Origin: Acheta domesticus
Lineage: Eukaryota > Arthropoda > Insecta > Orthoptera > Gryllidae
DNA: 64,000 bases
Reading direction: 5' to 3'
Assembly: GCA_031308135.1 (NCBI GenBank)
Contig: JAHLJT010003067.1
Location: 1 to 64,000, forward strand
The notes beneath the pieces were generated by a model. The model had not been told where the DNA came from. It saw only the letters and a list, made by a program, of their open reading frames with translations, and ran no database searches. The stretch's first letter is position 1. Every line of letters starts with the position of its first letter. The position numbers and the translations under genes were made by a program. Below are positions 46,501 to 56,360 of the stretch, one piece after another.

Positions 46501-46571
46501 AATTAGAAAATAAATAAAAATATGAAAGTCAAATTTTGGTCTTTTTTGTGCGATTTGACGTGGAATGGCTC
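43544..46571 (+). mobile_element. Rep-B copy 2: TIR element of unrecognised family, 3028 bp
   Basis: The ends are GAGCCATTCCACGTCAAATC (43544-) and the complement (-46571), flanked by GTAA on both sides. A second left-end copy starts at 44260 in the same direction, and the DNA after each left end is similar, so about 716 bp of the 5' region is duplicated. The coding remnants at 45134-45630 are in the forward direction. The orientation is opposite to copy 1 (4859-7015). Confidence 0.8.
45134..45900 (+). pseudogene. Rep-B encoded protein remnant, copy 2
   Basis: The blocks are NHDLLVNLQESLDWRICDSF with PKRPFLNEDS (45134-45376), MSLIAIGETTATKRKLEQ with NQTKILFSNLSITFTQQ (45406-45630), and ESWTYNKIKRLFAATERMIK-VSKTLAEENGIL (about 45660-45745). 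The last block continues as ELKLCIVTKVQEFYGTRVLV (about 45785-45845). Stops and frame changes break it. The same blocks in copy 1 show common ancestry. I cannot name the family. Confidence 0.5.
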
Positions 46572-46680
46572 GTAAGCCAGCGGTCCCCAACCTTTTTGTA
46601 CTTAAGAGGCACATACTATAATGGCAATGAGGCGGCGGGCACCATTAATTTTTACTATCCCGTATACGTACGTATACACG

Positions 46681-48422
46681 GAGTGATATATGTAGTATAG
46701 GGAAAGTTATGTAATGCTACGCGAAAAAATGGCCAATTTTCGGCGGAAAAAAATTCATTGCCGGGCCGTGACAACGAAAAAGTGGATAAAACCAGTTCCT
46801 AATTCAAGAAAAAAATCTTCTCACACGTGGTGTAGCCAGAAACCCTGTTTTGTGGGTCCTTGATACCGAAAAACCAATTGAAAGGAAAACGTCCGTCTGT
46901 CTGTCCGTCCGTCCGTCTGTGAACACTGCTAGCGCCTAAATCATACGTACGAATTCTTCCAAAATGGATATTCCCCGGTCGCTCTGGTTCTAGTTGAAGC
47001 TTTGAGATTTAGAAAAAGAATCTGTAAAATTTGGGAGTACCTTCATTACATGAAGCCCCCCGGACATTTTCAAAATTTTCTCAAAAATGGCTCCAAATTT
47101 TTTCTTTAAATTTCTTGTTAGAATATAGTAAAACACACTTATTAAGGTGGTATAGGTCTGATTTTCACGGATAACTCTGAATTTTCGAAAATTGCAAAAG
47201 TTTGAATTTGTCTTCCACCAACTACAAAATTGCAGAAAGAGATTTTTCCTTCAAATAAATTTTGTTTTCGTAGTGAGTTCCCTCTTTAAGGTCATATACA
47301 TTTTTTTGAAAATTTTAGTAGTTTTCGCGAAATATTGCGTGCAATATGTGCAATTTTAAAAAATTACAAAAACAAAATAGAGCAATACGGTGTTCTTGTC
47401 ATCTCATAAAATACATTAAGCACTATACCTTCCAAAAGTTTAAAGAATAAATTTGGAGCCATTTTTGAGAAAATCTTGTTTTTGTAATTTTTGCATGCAA
47501 TTGAAATTCTTGTTTTTGCGTGCAATACGTGCAATTTTAAAAAATTACCAAAACAAGATTTTTTCAAAAACGGCTCCAAAATGTTTCTTTAAACTTTTTG
47601 TAGGGATAGTGGTAAATGAACCATACGAGTTGACATAAACGCCATATTGCTGTTTTCTTTAGTTTTTTCAAAAATTGTAAAAATATATTTTTTTGACTTG
47701 TCTCTCACGTCGTTAATATTTACATCATAGGCCAATTGTTCACATTATTATATTTATGAGTACATGTGTTTTAAATAATGTCAAGTAAACTAGCTCAAAT
47801 TTCTGTCTGTGAAAACTAGCTCAAATTTCTGCATTTTCAGAAACGCTCAAACGCCGGTTTCTCATAAATAGCTAAAAAAAATTCTTCGAACTTTTCGATC
47901 GGATAGTGCTAATTGCACTCTTTAATATGACGTAAAGTTTATTTTCAGGTATTTTTTTGTTTTTCCAAAAATTACACAAATGTAATTTTTTTTAAAAGAT
48001 CTCTCACATCTTTAATATGCACAATACCAGCAATTTGTAAAGACGATTATATTTGTGAGCGTAAGTGCTTCAAATAACTTCAAATAAAGTATTTTGAAAA
48101 CTCAAACATTTTCTGTGAAAATGTGCTTCAAATTTTGCATTTTTAGAAGTGCTTAATCGCCATTTCCTTTAAAACGGCTCAAATTTTTTAAGAGAAAATT
48201 GCCATTTAGGACTAGGTTTTTGTGTTCTTAAATATTCTTAAATGAATATTTCCATTTTACCATCAGGACACCGAAAAATTAAGAAAATGTCAAAAAATGA
48301 AGTTTGTGCGGTGATAGATGGCAGCTGGCAAGAGTATGTGACAATTCCGAATAGCTAGTGCAGACACAAGGAAATAGAAAACTAATACGGGAAAGTCTGT
48401 GCCATTCTGTAGCACCACTAGT
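46681..48422 (-). repeat. Rep-A copy 3, about 1.7 kb, reverse orientation
   Basis: It begins with the complement of the CATTACATAACTTTC end (46700-46720) and finishes with the complement of TAGTGGTGCTACAGAATGGC (48400-48422). It contains the CGTCCGTCTGTCTGTCCGTC tract and several blocks around AATTGCA / TTTTTGAGAAAATCTTG. These same blocks recur reversed in copy 4. No ORF survives. The right end abuts an RT fragment, which marks an insertion boundary. Confidence 0.75.
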
Positions 48423-48424
48423 TT

Positions 48425-49030
48425 TGTGTTGAACCACCACAAATTTCAATACCATATTGAAGTTGAGAGAAGATTATCCCATAATATACTGAAATAAGTG
48501 CATCAGTTTCCAGGTATGTGGAAAAGTATCTCAAGAGAAATATAATAGTTTATTTTATTACAAAGTGTATCAACAGGTTAGGTTTTTATCTATGAATATT
48601 CCTAAGAACTTATGACAATCAGTTTGGTTCACTGATTCATTGTCTACTGCCACTTTTGTGTTTTGGTGTTGGTGACTGATGAAACTTGAAATTCATTAAT
48701 ACAGTTTTATCAGCGTTTAATTTCAATTCATTTATGGACAAATAGCTTTTAATTGATTTTAATGATTCAGTCAGATTAGTTTCTAGATGACAAAGATTTT
48801 CCCAGCTACTTATTAATGTTGTATCATCTGCTTAAGAAATTACAGAGAAATTAGATGAATTTGGAATATCATTAACATATAATAGAAATAGCGAAGGTCC
48901 AAGCACAGATCCTTGCGGAACACCGGTGGTAATTGTATCAAAATTTGATTTAACTTTGGATAATGATTGATGCATCACCCATTGATTTTTATACTCTCGA
49001 GATGATGATGCTATACAACTTCTTGTAAGC
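48425..49030 (-). pseudogene. Non-LTR reverse transcriptase fragment
   Basis: The reverse strand reads TITTGVPQGSVLGPSLFLLY, VNDIPNSSNFSVIS, a stop, ADDTTLISSW, then LSINELKLNADKTVLMNF and SVYYGIIFSQLQYGIEI. These are RT domains 4-7 plus the thumb block of the Jockey/CR1 group. The residue before ADD is a stop codon. The fragment is bounded by Rep-A on the left and piggyBac on the right. Confidence 0.85.
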
Positions 49031-50290
49031 GAAAATAATATATACGCCCATCAATGTCAAAATAATAATTCAACTCCCCACTCCAGAGTATTAAAATGGA
49101 TTGATTGCACTCCTACAGAGATAAAAAAATTTCTAGGTACTGTTATATAGATGGGTCTAAATGTAATGCCCTCTATGGCTCATTCTTGGCGAGACGATGA
49201 CATATATGTATCAAACATTCCAAACGTTACGTCATGGAACAGATTTGAACTTTTACTAAGGATGTTTCATTGTGCTGATAACTCGAAAATGCTGCCAGAA
49301 GACAGACTTCACAAAATTGCTAATTTAGTGACACTAATGAATGAAAAGTTTAAAATGGTAATAATTCCAAAGGATAAAGTGTGTATTGATGAATCAGTTG
49401 AACCATTAGTTTTTTGGCAATACCTGAAGATCAAACGTCATAAATATGGCATAAAAGTTTTAAATTATGCATGGAAGGAGGCTACACCATCACTTACAAA
49501 ATTTATGCAGGTAAAGAAAAGGAAAAGGGCAAAGATGTATCCACAAAAGTAGTGATGGAACTTATGGAGCCATACCTAAATTTTGGCAGAACATTATACA
49601 CTGATAATTGGTAGACAAGTGTGAAAACTGAAAAAAACACTTGGGGGATAATAACACTCATTTGGTTGGTATATTAAATAAAAATCGGAGACAAAATCAC
49701 AGAGATGATGTTAGAGCTAAATTAAAAAAAGGAGAGGTCATTGCAAGAATAAATGAAGAAAATGTAGTTTTAAAATGGAAAGACAAAAGGGATGTGCTGA
49801 TACTACTACTAAATGGAAATGAAACACAAGAAGTAAATGTGAGAGGTGGTAAGAAGAAGAAAAAGCCTGTAGCTACTATTGATTACAACAATGCTAAATC
49901 TTATATAGATCTGTAAAATGGTACCGAAAAATTGCATTGGATTTACTTTTAACAACATCAGTTGTAAACACTCTCTACGTTTACAAATGTGTGACAAGGC
50001 ATTCAATGAAAATCACAGAATTCAAAGAAAATATTGTAAAGGAACTTACAAAAACAAATGTAAAAGCAAGCCTACCAAGAACACCTCCAACTCAACACAA
50101 ATTACAAAAGCAGGAAAAGCAGAGCAAGTGTTCAAGATGCTATAAAATTAATTGTGAAGGAGGAGGAAGGACCAAAGCACAGAAAATCACAAAAATGACC
50201 TTTATAAAGTGCATTGAATGTGAGTTTACCTTTGCTCTTCCTGTTATTTTGCAATGCATTCAGTTAAACGGTCCAATTAGTCTCTTATGA
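49026..50290 (+). pseudogene. piggyBac-family transposase pseudogene
   Basis: The forward-strand order matches DDE_Tnp_1_7. It starts ENNIYAHQCQNN and WIDCTPTEIKKFLGTVI, then SWNRFELLLRMFHCADN and VCIDESVEPL (first Asp), HKYGIKVLNY, and GRTLYTDNW-stop-TS (second Asp). It continues THLVGILNKNR, VVLKWKDKRDVLILLL, YNNAKSYIDL (third Asp region), IALDLLLTTSVVNTLYVYK and a Cys-rich tail (KCSRCYKINC, FIKCIECEF). Internal stops (49148, 49612) and frame shifts near 49550 and 49915 kill it. Cut-and-paste transposition at TTAA is the family's role. Confidence 0.88.
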
Positions 50291-50504
50291 TTGTAATCTT
50301 TTTGTAGTTTTTATAACATTTTTTTACGTATTCAATGCTATTTGGATATTAACAATCTGATAAAAAAACATGTTTTGACGATTTATTTTCCCAAACATTG
50401 TAAAATATGTAAGAAGATGTAAAATACGTTATATAAGTGGAAATAGAAAGATTGTGTTAATATTTGAAAACTAATGCGAGGATAACACCTTAAGTAAAGT
50501 TGAA

Positions 50505-50585
50505 GACTGGGGCCATGAGTACCAAAAATGGTTCTCACACTTCACCTGAAGCCATGTGTACCATATGTGGTACTCACATATTTTT
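50505..50585. repeat. Inverted-repeat motifs after piggyBac
   Basis: Two related palindromic units, GAGTACCAAAAATGGTTCTC and GTGTACCATATGTGGTACTC, are separated by ACACTTCACCTGAAGCCAT. Their position about 220 bp past the transposase end fits piggyBac terminal or subterminal repeats, but I did not find the left partner. Confidence 0.45.
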
Positions 50586-50589
50586 TTTT

Positions 50590-52560
50590 ATTTTTTGAGA
50601 TATATTGTGTTAATAATATATTTTTAGTACAATTAGAAGTAAAATAAATTGTTACACACATTTCATTATAAAAAACTTGTGGTCCCATGGGAAGGTAACG
50701 CAAAAATGCTGTTAATCTATATAGAGTTAGTAACAGTCTTGTTTTATTTGCTCGAAAATTGTTAATTTTAAGTGTAAAATTAATACTAATGAAAACTGTA
50801 TTACAAAATAATTGAATAATTCCAGTTAAATAAAATATAACTTTGTACACCTAGATGAATCAGCCTTGAATTTGAAGTTCACTGTTCACACCGTAACATT
50901 TGTGAATCTGCGAGAACAAATGTTTCTCACAACAGTCAACAGGATGAGCTCTTCTTCAATATTCTATTACATTGTTGCTGATCCAGCGCCTCCCGTTATT
51001 ACATCACCTCCTTAGAGACGTGTAGAATCTGCAATTAAATGTGAATGCGAGGGACAAGGAGCGGCAGAGACAGGGTAGGGAGGGAGAGACGATGAAAAGG
51101 GAGATGGAAGGGGAAAGAGGGAGATGAATGGCAGAACAACAAACAGTCTGCCGGGTTTTCCTAAAAGTTTTGATAACGTACAAACTTGAAAAGCAAGTTG
51201 AAAGAATTCCCCAGAAGAAGGCAAAGCAGACATCAATATTAAAGAGTTTTTTTAAAAAAAACTAGAATTCTTGTAATTTATAGAGGAAAACGAAATACAA
51301 AAAATACTTATTGATTGTTAATTTTAATAATAAAAGTGGATTGTAAATTTTCTGTATTTCATTTCATGTGCACAAGGACTTTCCCTCCATTTACACTTTC
51401 CCACAATTTATACCATTTTTTTTTTTTTTTTTGGCCCTTGAAAAGTGTAAGAGAGGTTCTACTGTAAATAATTAAAATAATCACAAAATACAGTAATAAT
51501 CTACCGGACAGACTGAAAACTCTAAATTATGATGTGAACTTAAAAGTTAGAAAAGAGATGAGAGAATGGGTGCATAAACACTTCAGATTGGAAAATTTAG
51601 CAAACTTTAAAAGCTAATAAATAAATTGATGTGACATTCATAATAATATAATTTCAAAAGTTGAAATTCAAATATAAATTTTGTTTTGCAGTGTTCATCT
51701 AGTTATTCCTAGTTTAAAACAAAGACAGAAAAAGGAAAAAAGAAGATAGCTTTTACGATACAAATTAATTAACATGGATTTGGACCTGCCCAATGGAATT
51801 GAATTCGAACAGGCAAGACAAATAGATATGTGATGTAATTTTTTTTAAACTTATCTATATATAAAATATATAAAATTATCTTCACTATATATATATTTAT
51901 TATATAGACCTGAGAATTTTACTTAGTAACGTATGCCATTTGTTATTGCACATCCAAATGAAATAATAATCATGATATACAAGAAAATCAATAAATATAC
52001 AGAATTATGGTACGCAAGGTGAGTAAAATTGGTAGGGTACAGAATTGAAAATTTTGATGTTTAGAAAGATGTTTAGTGTTACACTACCTCTTTAAGTGAA
52101 AACTTAACAATAACTACAGGAATGAATGAAGATAAGAAGCACAAAAGATAAAGGTCAGTAGAATGAAAATTGAAACAATACAACTGAGTAGCCTAACAAT
52201 AGAAGTAATGACAGGAAACCACAGCAGAAATAGCAGCACTGGGAATGTTAACTGCATGAAGAGGACAGAATAAAAATGGTTTGCATCATATATGAAATGT
52301 ATATGGAACAGTACAGTAACTTACCAAAGAAAAAACAACCAAGAATTTCATGTCAGATGCACCAAGTACTATTAAAACTGTGTATAAGCAATTACACCAA
52401 CACAGCTGACATAGTTTTGAGAGGAATACCACAGTTTCCTATAAGGAAGCTGGGAAATAGACAATTACAAAACAAACCCAGACAACTCACATGTTTGAAT
52501 AAGTATAAATCAACATATTAGTCCAGAAATGAGAGAAATAATGAAGAATTCCCTCAAAAC
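50590..52560. other. AT-rich stretch without supported genes
   Basis: It includes a purine-rich patch (about 51040-51130, GGGAGA-type repeats) and a poly-T tract near 51418-51432. I see no protein that I recognise and no splice-supported ORF. Confidence 0.4.
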
Positions 52561-52575
52561 ATGAACAACTACAGA

Positions 52576-52959
52576 CAGGGCTGGATTTAAGAGTATGTCG
52601 CCTATAAAGTCCATTTGCCGCCCCCTTTATTGTTCATAGTTGAATAATACACTTGTTTTATACAAACGGTAGATTCTTGTTTTCATCTTTTTTGAACATT
52701 AAAGCACAAAAGCTTTCATTTAGGTTAGATAAAATTACAATTTTAATGTTTACACAATAAATTACGTAATAACATTACTTCTTCAACTTGTTTTAATTAG
52801 CTCTTGGAGATCAGAGATAACTTTTTGCAACATATTTTTATACTTTAATGCTAATGACTATGTTTTGCATAATTGAAGATCCAGGTTCAATTTGAATACA
52901 TTGCCAAACTGCTGCCCCTAAAACTTTGCCACTCAAGCCTATTTAGAAATCCGGCCCTG
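52576..52959. mobile_element. hAT MITE, 384 bp, perfect 8-bp target duplication
   Basis: The ends are CAGGGCTGGATTT and, read inward from the right, CAGGGCCGGATTT. ACTACAGA flanks both sides (52568-52575 and 52960-52967). The interior has GCCGCCCCC / CTGCCCC strings near the two ends and no ORF. Confidence 0.93.
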
Positions 52960-52969
52960 ACTACAGATT

Positions 52970-54350
52970 AAGAAAGACAAGACCACGAAAATGAGAAATA
53001 AAATTCTTGAAACTGAAATGGCAAATTATGACACTGACAGTGTAGTAATTACAGGAAACAAATGTAAACACAACTAAAGGAATAAAAGATGTTACAGCCT
53101 AACAGTAAACTCAAATTCAAATTATAGACGCAATAGCATAAAGCACAAGCTACACACAGAGAACTAGAACTGAATGACAAGACGACCAAGGCCAAGAATA
53201 AAAGGGACTAAGAACCAATCTGCTCTAAGCAAAATGTGACAAATAATAATTGTTATGCTTCTACCAACATATTATTTAAATTATTTATTTTGCAAGTTTG
53301 TGTTGTATTACTCTTCCCCAAACTTTGAACAGACACTGTGACAATCCTGAAGACCCTGTAAAGGTTTTTATATATTCATACACTACTTTTTGTGGTAATT
53401 CGGTATGTGGTATATTTTGTGGTATGTGTGATTTTGGTTACATGCCACTGAATTCACTTTTACTAATAAAAAACAGATGCCCTGAACACTTATTTATCTC
53501 CAACATTTATTAACCTCGAAAAGGAATGAATTCTATCATTGGTTTCAGACAGAAGTAATTTTATTTATTCTCCTGCCCCACTGCCAACCATTCCTGACAT
53601 CACACTGCTGTGCCCCTCCTTCTCTTCCAGTGCACCCTATTCCTCCCTTCCCCTTTCCCAACTTGCCTTGCCCTCCTCCAACCTGGGTTCACAAATTAAT
53701 GACATTATATTACTTAAAAGTCACTAACTTATATAATACTTTGATAATAAATGCAAATTGATAGAAAAATTACGAAAGCTACATTTAAAAAAATTCAAGT
53801 TATAATAAAAATTGTAACTACACCATTCTTATAAGGGAACTTTGATCTATTTGCACAAAAAATTTAAAGCTGCTTTTAAGAAAATCTTATTTAGGATTTC
53901 TTTGAATTCTCATGATTTTTCTCAAAATTACTACAAAACTCAACATTTTAGACAATTTTTGTACAACATTATTTGAAAGTCCTCTTTTTAAGAATAGATC
54001 TTGGCTGAAGTCTACATGTGTTTGTATATGTAGTATGTGTACACATGTACTAAATGTAGTGTTACATACAGATATATGATGAAATTCTGATGGTCTCTAC
54101 ACATAATTATGCTATTATTTAATAAATACTTCTTTACACTAAAATACAAGTAATATTCAGATTTTGAAAATATGTACAGCTGATTCTATATTTCATCTCC
54201 ACATTCCACAATCCAAACATTCTCTTGAAAATGAGAGTGTAACAGATTTGTTGGTAAACAAATTCAAACACATTCTCATTCACAAACACATGCTCATTAA
54301 AATCTTACAGCTGTGACCTGATACAGGCTACCAGAGATATTTTCCTCTCT
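52970..54350. other. AT-rich stretch without supported genes
   Basis: I see nothing here that I can defend. A pyrimidine-rich segment (about 53570-53690) gives a Pro/Ser/Leu-rich open frame that looks like composition bias. Confidence 0.35.
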
Positions 54351-54360
54351 TTTCATTTAG

Positions 54361-54483
54361 AAAATGAAGAGAATGTTTTGTCCCTCTCAGCACCAGTGGT
54401 TCATGAAGACAGCTGCTATGCATCTCTTCAAAAAATGAGAAAGAATTATCTTAACCATTTTGAGAAGAATGCCACAATATAAT
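54361..54483 (+). other. Weak candidate terminal exon
   Basis: A strong acceptor-like string (TTTTCCTCTCTTTTCATTTAG) precedes an open frame reading ENEENVLSLSAPVVHEDSCY and ending KNYLNHFEKNATI-stop. I do not recognise the protein and see no partner exon. RNA evidence would be needed. Confidence 0.2.
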
Positions 54484-54639
54484 TAAATGTGGCTAGAACA
54501 GTGCTGTCAACAGCAAATACATAGGAGAGAATAGATGAACTTATGTATATAATAAGTATGTGAAGTCAATAGGCAGAAAAAGTTGTCTCACGATTGTCAC
54601 TGATTCAAGTGCAATATGAATTGACACATTTGTTTAGTC

Positions 54640-55545
54640 CCCTAAAATCAAATGAATTGTAAACAATATGTTTTTAATGAAGGTCACCTTTAAGCTATTC
54701 TTTGTTAAAATTTTTAATTCTTTTCTGATTTCTTGGGCAGCAACAACTTCCGTGAACTGGATCTGGTTTCGAGGCAAATCTACTGTAGAATCACTCTCAA
54801 TTAGAATGGTAAACTTTCGAAGTTTGGAAGAAACTATATACAATTTTAGATATTGCCCTATGAATAAGTTTTGCAATTAATATTTTTTTTCATACCTAAA
54901 GAATCCATGTGGTGGAATCTATTTTTGCACACCACGAAATTGAGTAACACCGTAATTGCAAGCACTATTTCCCATGATTATTCTGCACTCAAATTTCCTA
55001 GGATTAACAGCTCCCAAAACTAAAAAAAATTGAGCTCTGCCTGAAAACATTTTCATTTCTCACTCTTTCACCAATTTCCACATCAATATAAATATATTTA
55101 CACACTGCATCAAGCATCAGTTCATAGTACAATGAAATGATTATCTGGGAAATAAAAATAGTCAGATTCTGAAGATGTCAGAGCTGAAATGTAATGTGCT
55201 TCCTGTGTATTGCATCCAAACGCAGGATAGGTCCATTCCTTTCCAATTCTCCCTGCAATTTCAAGCCCTTTACTTTCAGTTTGTGAATATTGAAATATGT
55301 TAGTAGTATTCTCGGATACCATTAAGTGTCGTTAAATTAAATTATAATTTGTATCAACAACTTACTTTCACATATTGAGGCATCAGGTTACGGCAGACGG
55401 CTTTCACTACCTCGAGTAGATTTTCACATTTTTTCGGTTTACTTCTCCCATGCAGATTGCAGAAACAGAGAACATGAGCCCGAAAGTATGAACTCCGAAA
55501 TACCGCCAATAAATCCAGATGTAATTCATTTGTTCGTCTTCATGC
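54640..55545 (-). other. Candidate host-gene exons on the reverse strand
   Basis: Three open segments have splice-like edges. The first, at about 55370-55530, reads LHLDLLAVFRSSYFRAHVLC then ENLLEVVKAVCRNLMPQYVK and ends at a GTAAGT donor. The second, at about 55120-55290, follows a TTGCAG acceptor and reads GRIGKEWTYPAFGCNTQEAH. The third, at about 54690-54860, reads KLYIVSSKLRKFTILIESDS then QFTEVVAAQEIRKELKIL. They are unlike the transposon proteins here. I do not recognise them. They could belong to one gene, to different genes, or be chance. Confidence 0.2.
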
Positions 55546-55834
55546 AGTGTCGCCAATCTTGGGATGAAACATTATCGTATGGTGGAGTGAAAATTATCAT
55601 TTTTATTTATCTACAAAAGAGATGTTCAGGATGACGTCACAACTTTACGCGGGAAGCTTCAAACAGACATGAAAATCACTTCGGGACATCCCTATATACA
55701 TTTAGATGATAATCTCTCTGGATTTAAAGGACCTGTGAGGGCAGCACTATCGCCTGTATGTGACAATATTGTGTATTGAAAGGCGCGGGTACCAAGTTAC
55801 TGTAGACTTCTTGAGCGCAGGCTAATGGTTAAAA

Positions 55835-55859
55835 TCACGAAGTCTATAAGACTTCGTGA
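55835..55859. repeat. Perfect hairpin TCACGAAGTCT-ATA-AGACTTCGTGA
   Basis: The arms are 11 bp with a 3-base loop. A partial third and fourth copy of the same motif follow (TTTCGTGACT, GTAGACTTCGTGG). The whole is bracketed by GGTTAAAAT at about 55827 and 55884, which suggests a small tandem or insertional duplication. Confidence 0.85.
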
Positions 55860-56360
55860 CTTTCGTGACTTGTAGACTTCGTGGTTAAAATACAGCGCTT
55901 TCCGTTTAGTAGGCTGAAGTTTTTTCTTTTTTGGAAGTTTCCTTTGCCTATAAGGACTAAAACTTTTTTTTGGTTTTGTTTAGGTATACTTTCTTGAAGT
56001 GAGATGTTTTAAACTTAAATATTTAACTGTTAAAATGTTTAAATTTTTTTTCTCATGGGCCAGCTTGAACGAAGGTGCACGCCTCGCTCCGCTTGGCATT
56101 ACATCAACTCCTTATCATCAAGGGATCTTGGGAGGGAGCGACCTCCACTTCCTCGCCATTCCCTCCCCCCACCGTCTAGTTTGCCAGGACGGGATCCTAC
56201 CTACCGATAATACTATTCAACAAAAAGGCACTTTGGAATTCTTTCCTTTCTGAAAATAGCAATACTACCGTAATTTATGGTCGAGAAAAACAAATACGAC
56301 AATGATTTTCCTTTGTTAGATCTAGTTTTTTAGATACAATAATTTAAACTAGAAATACTA

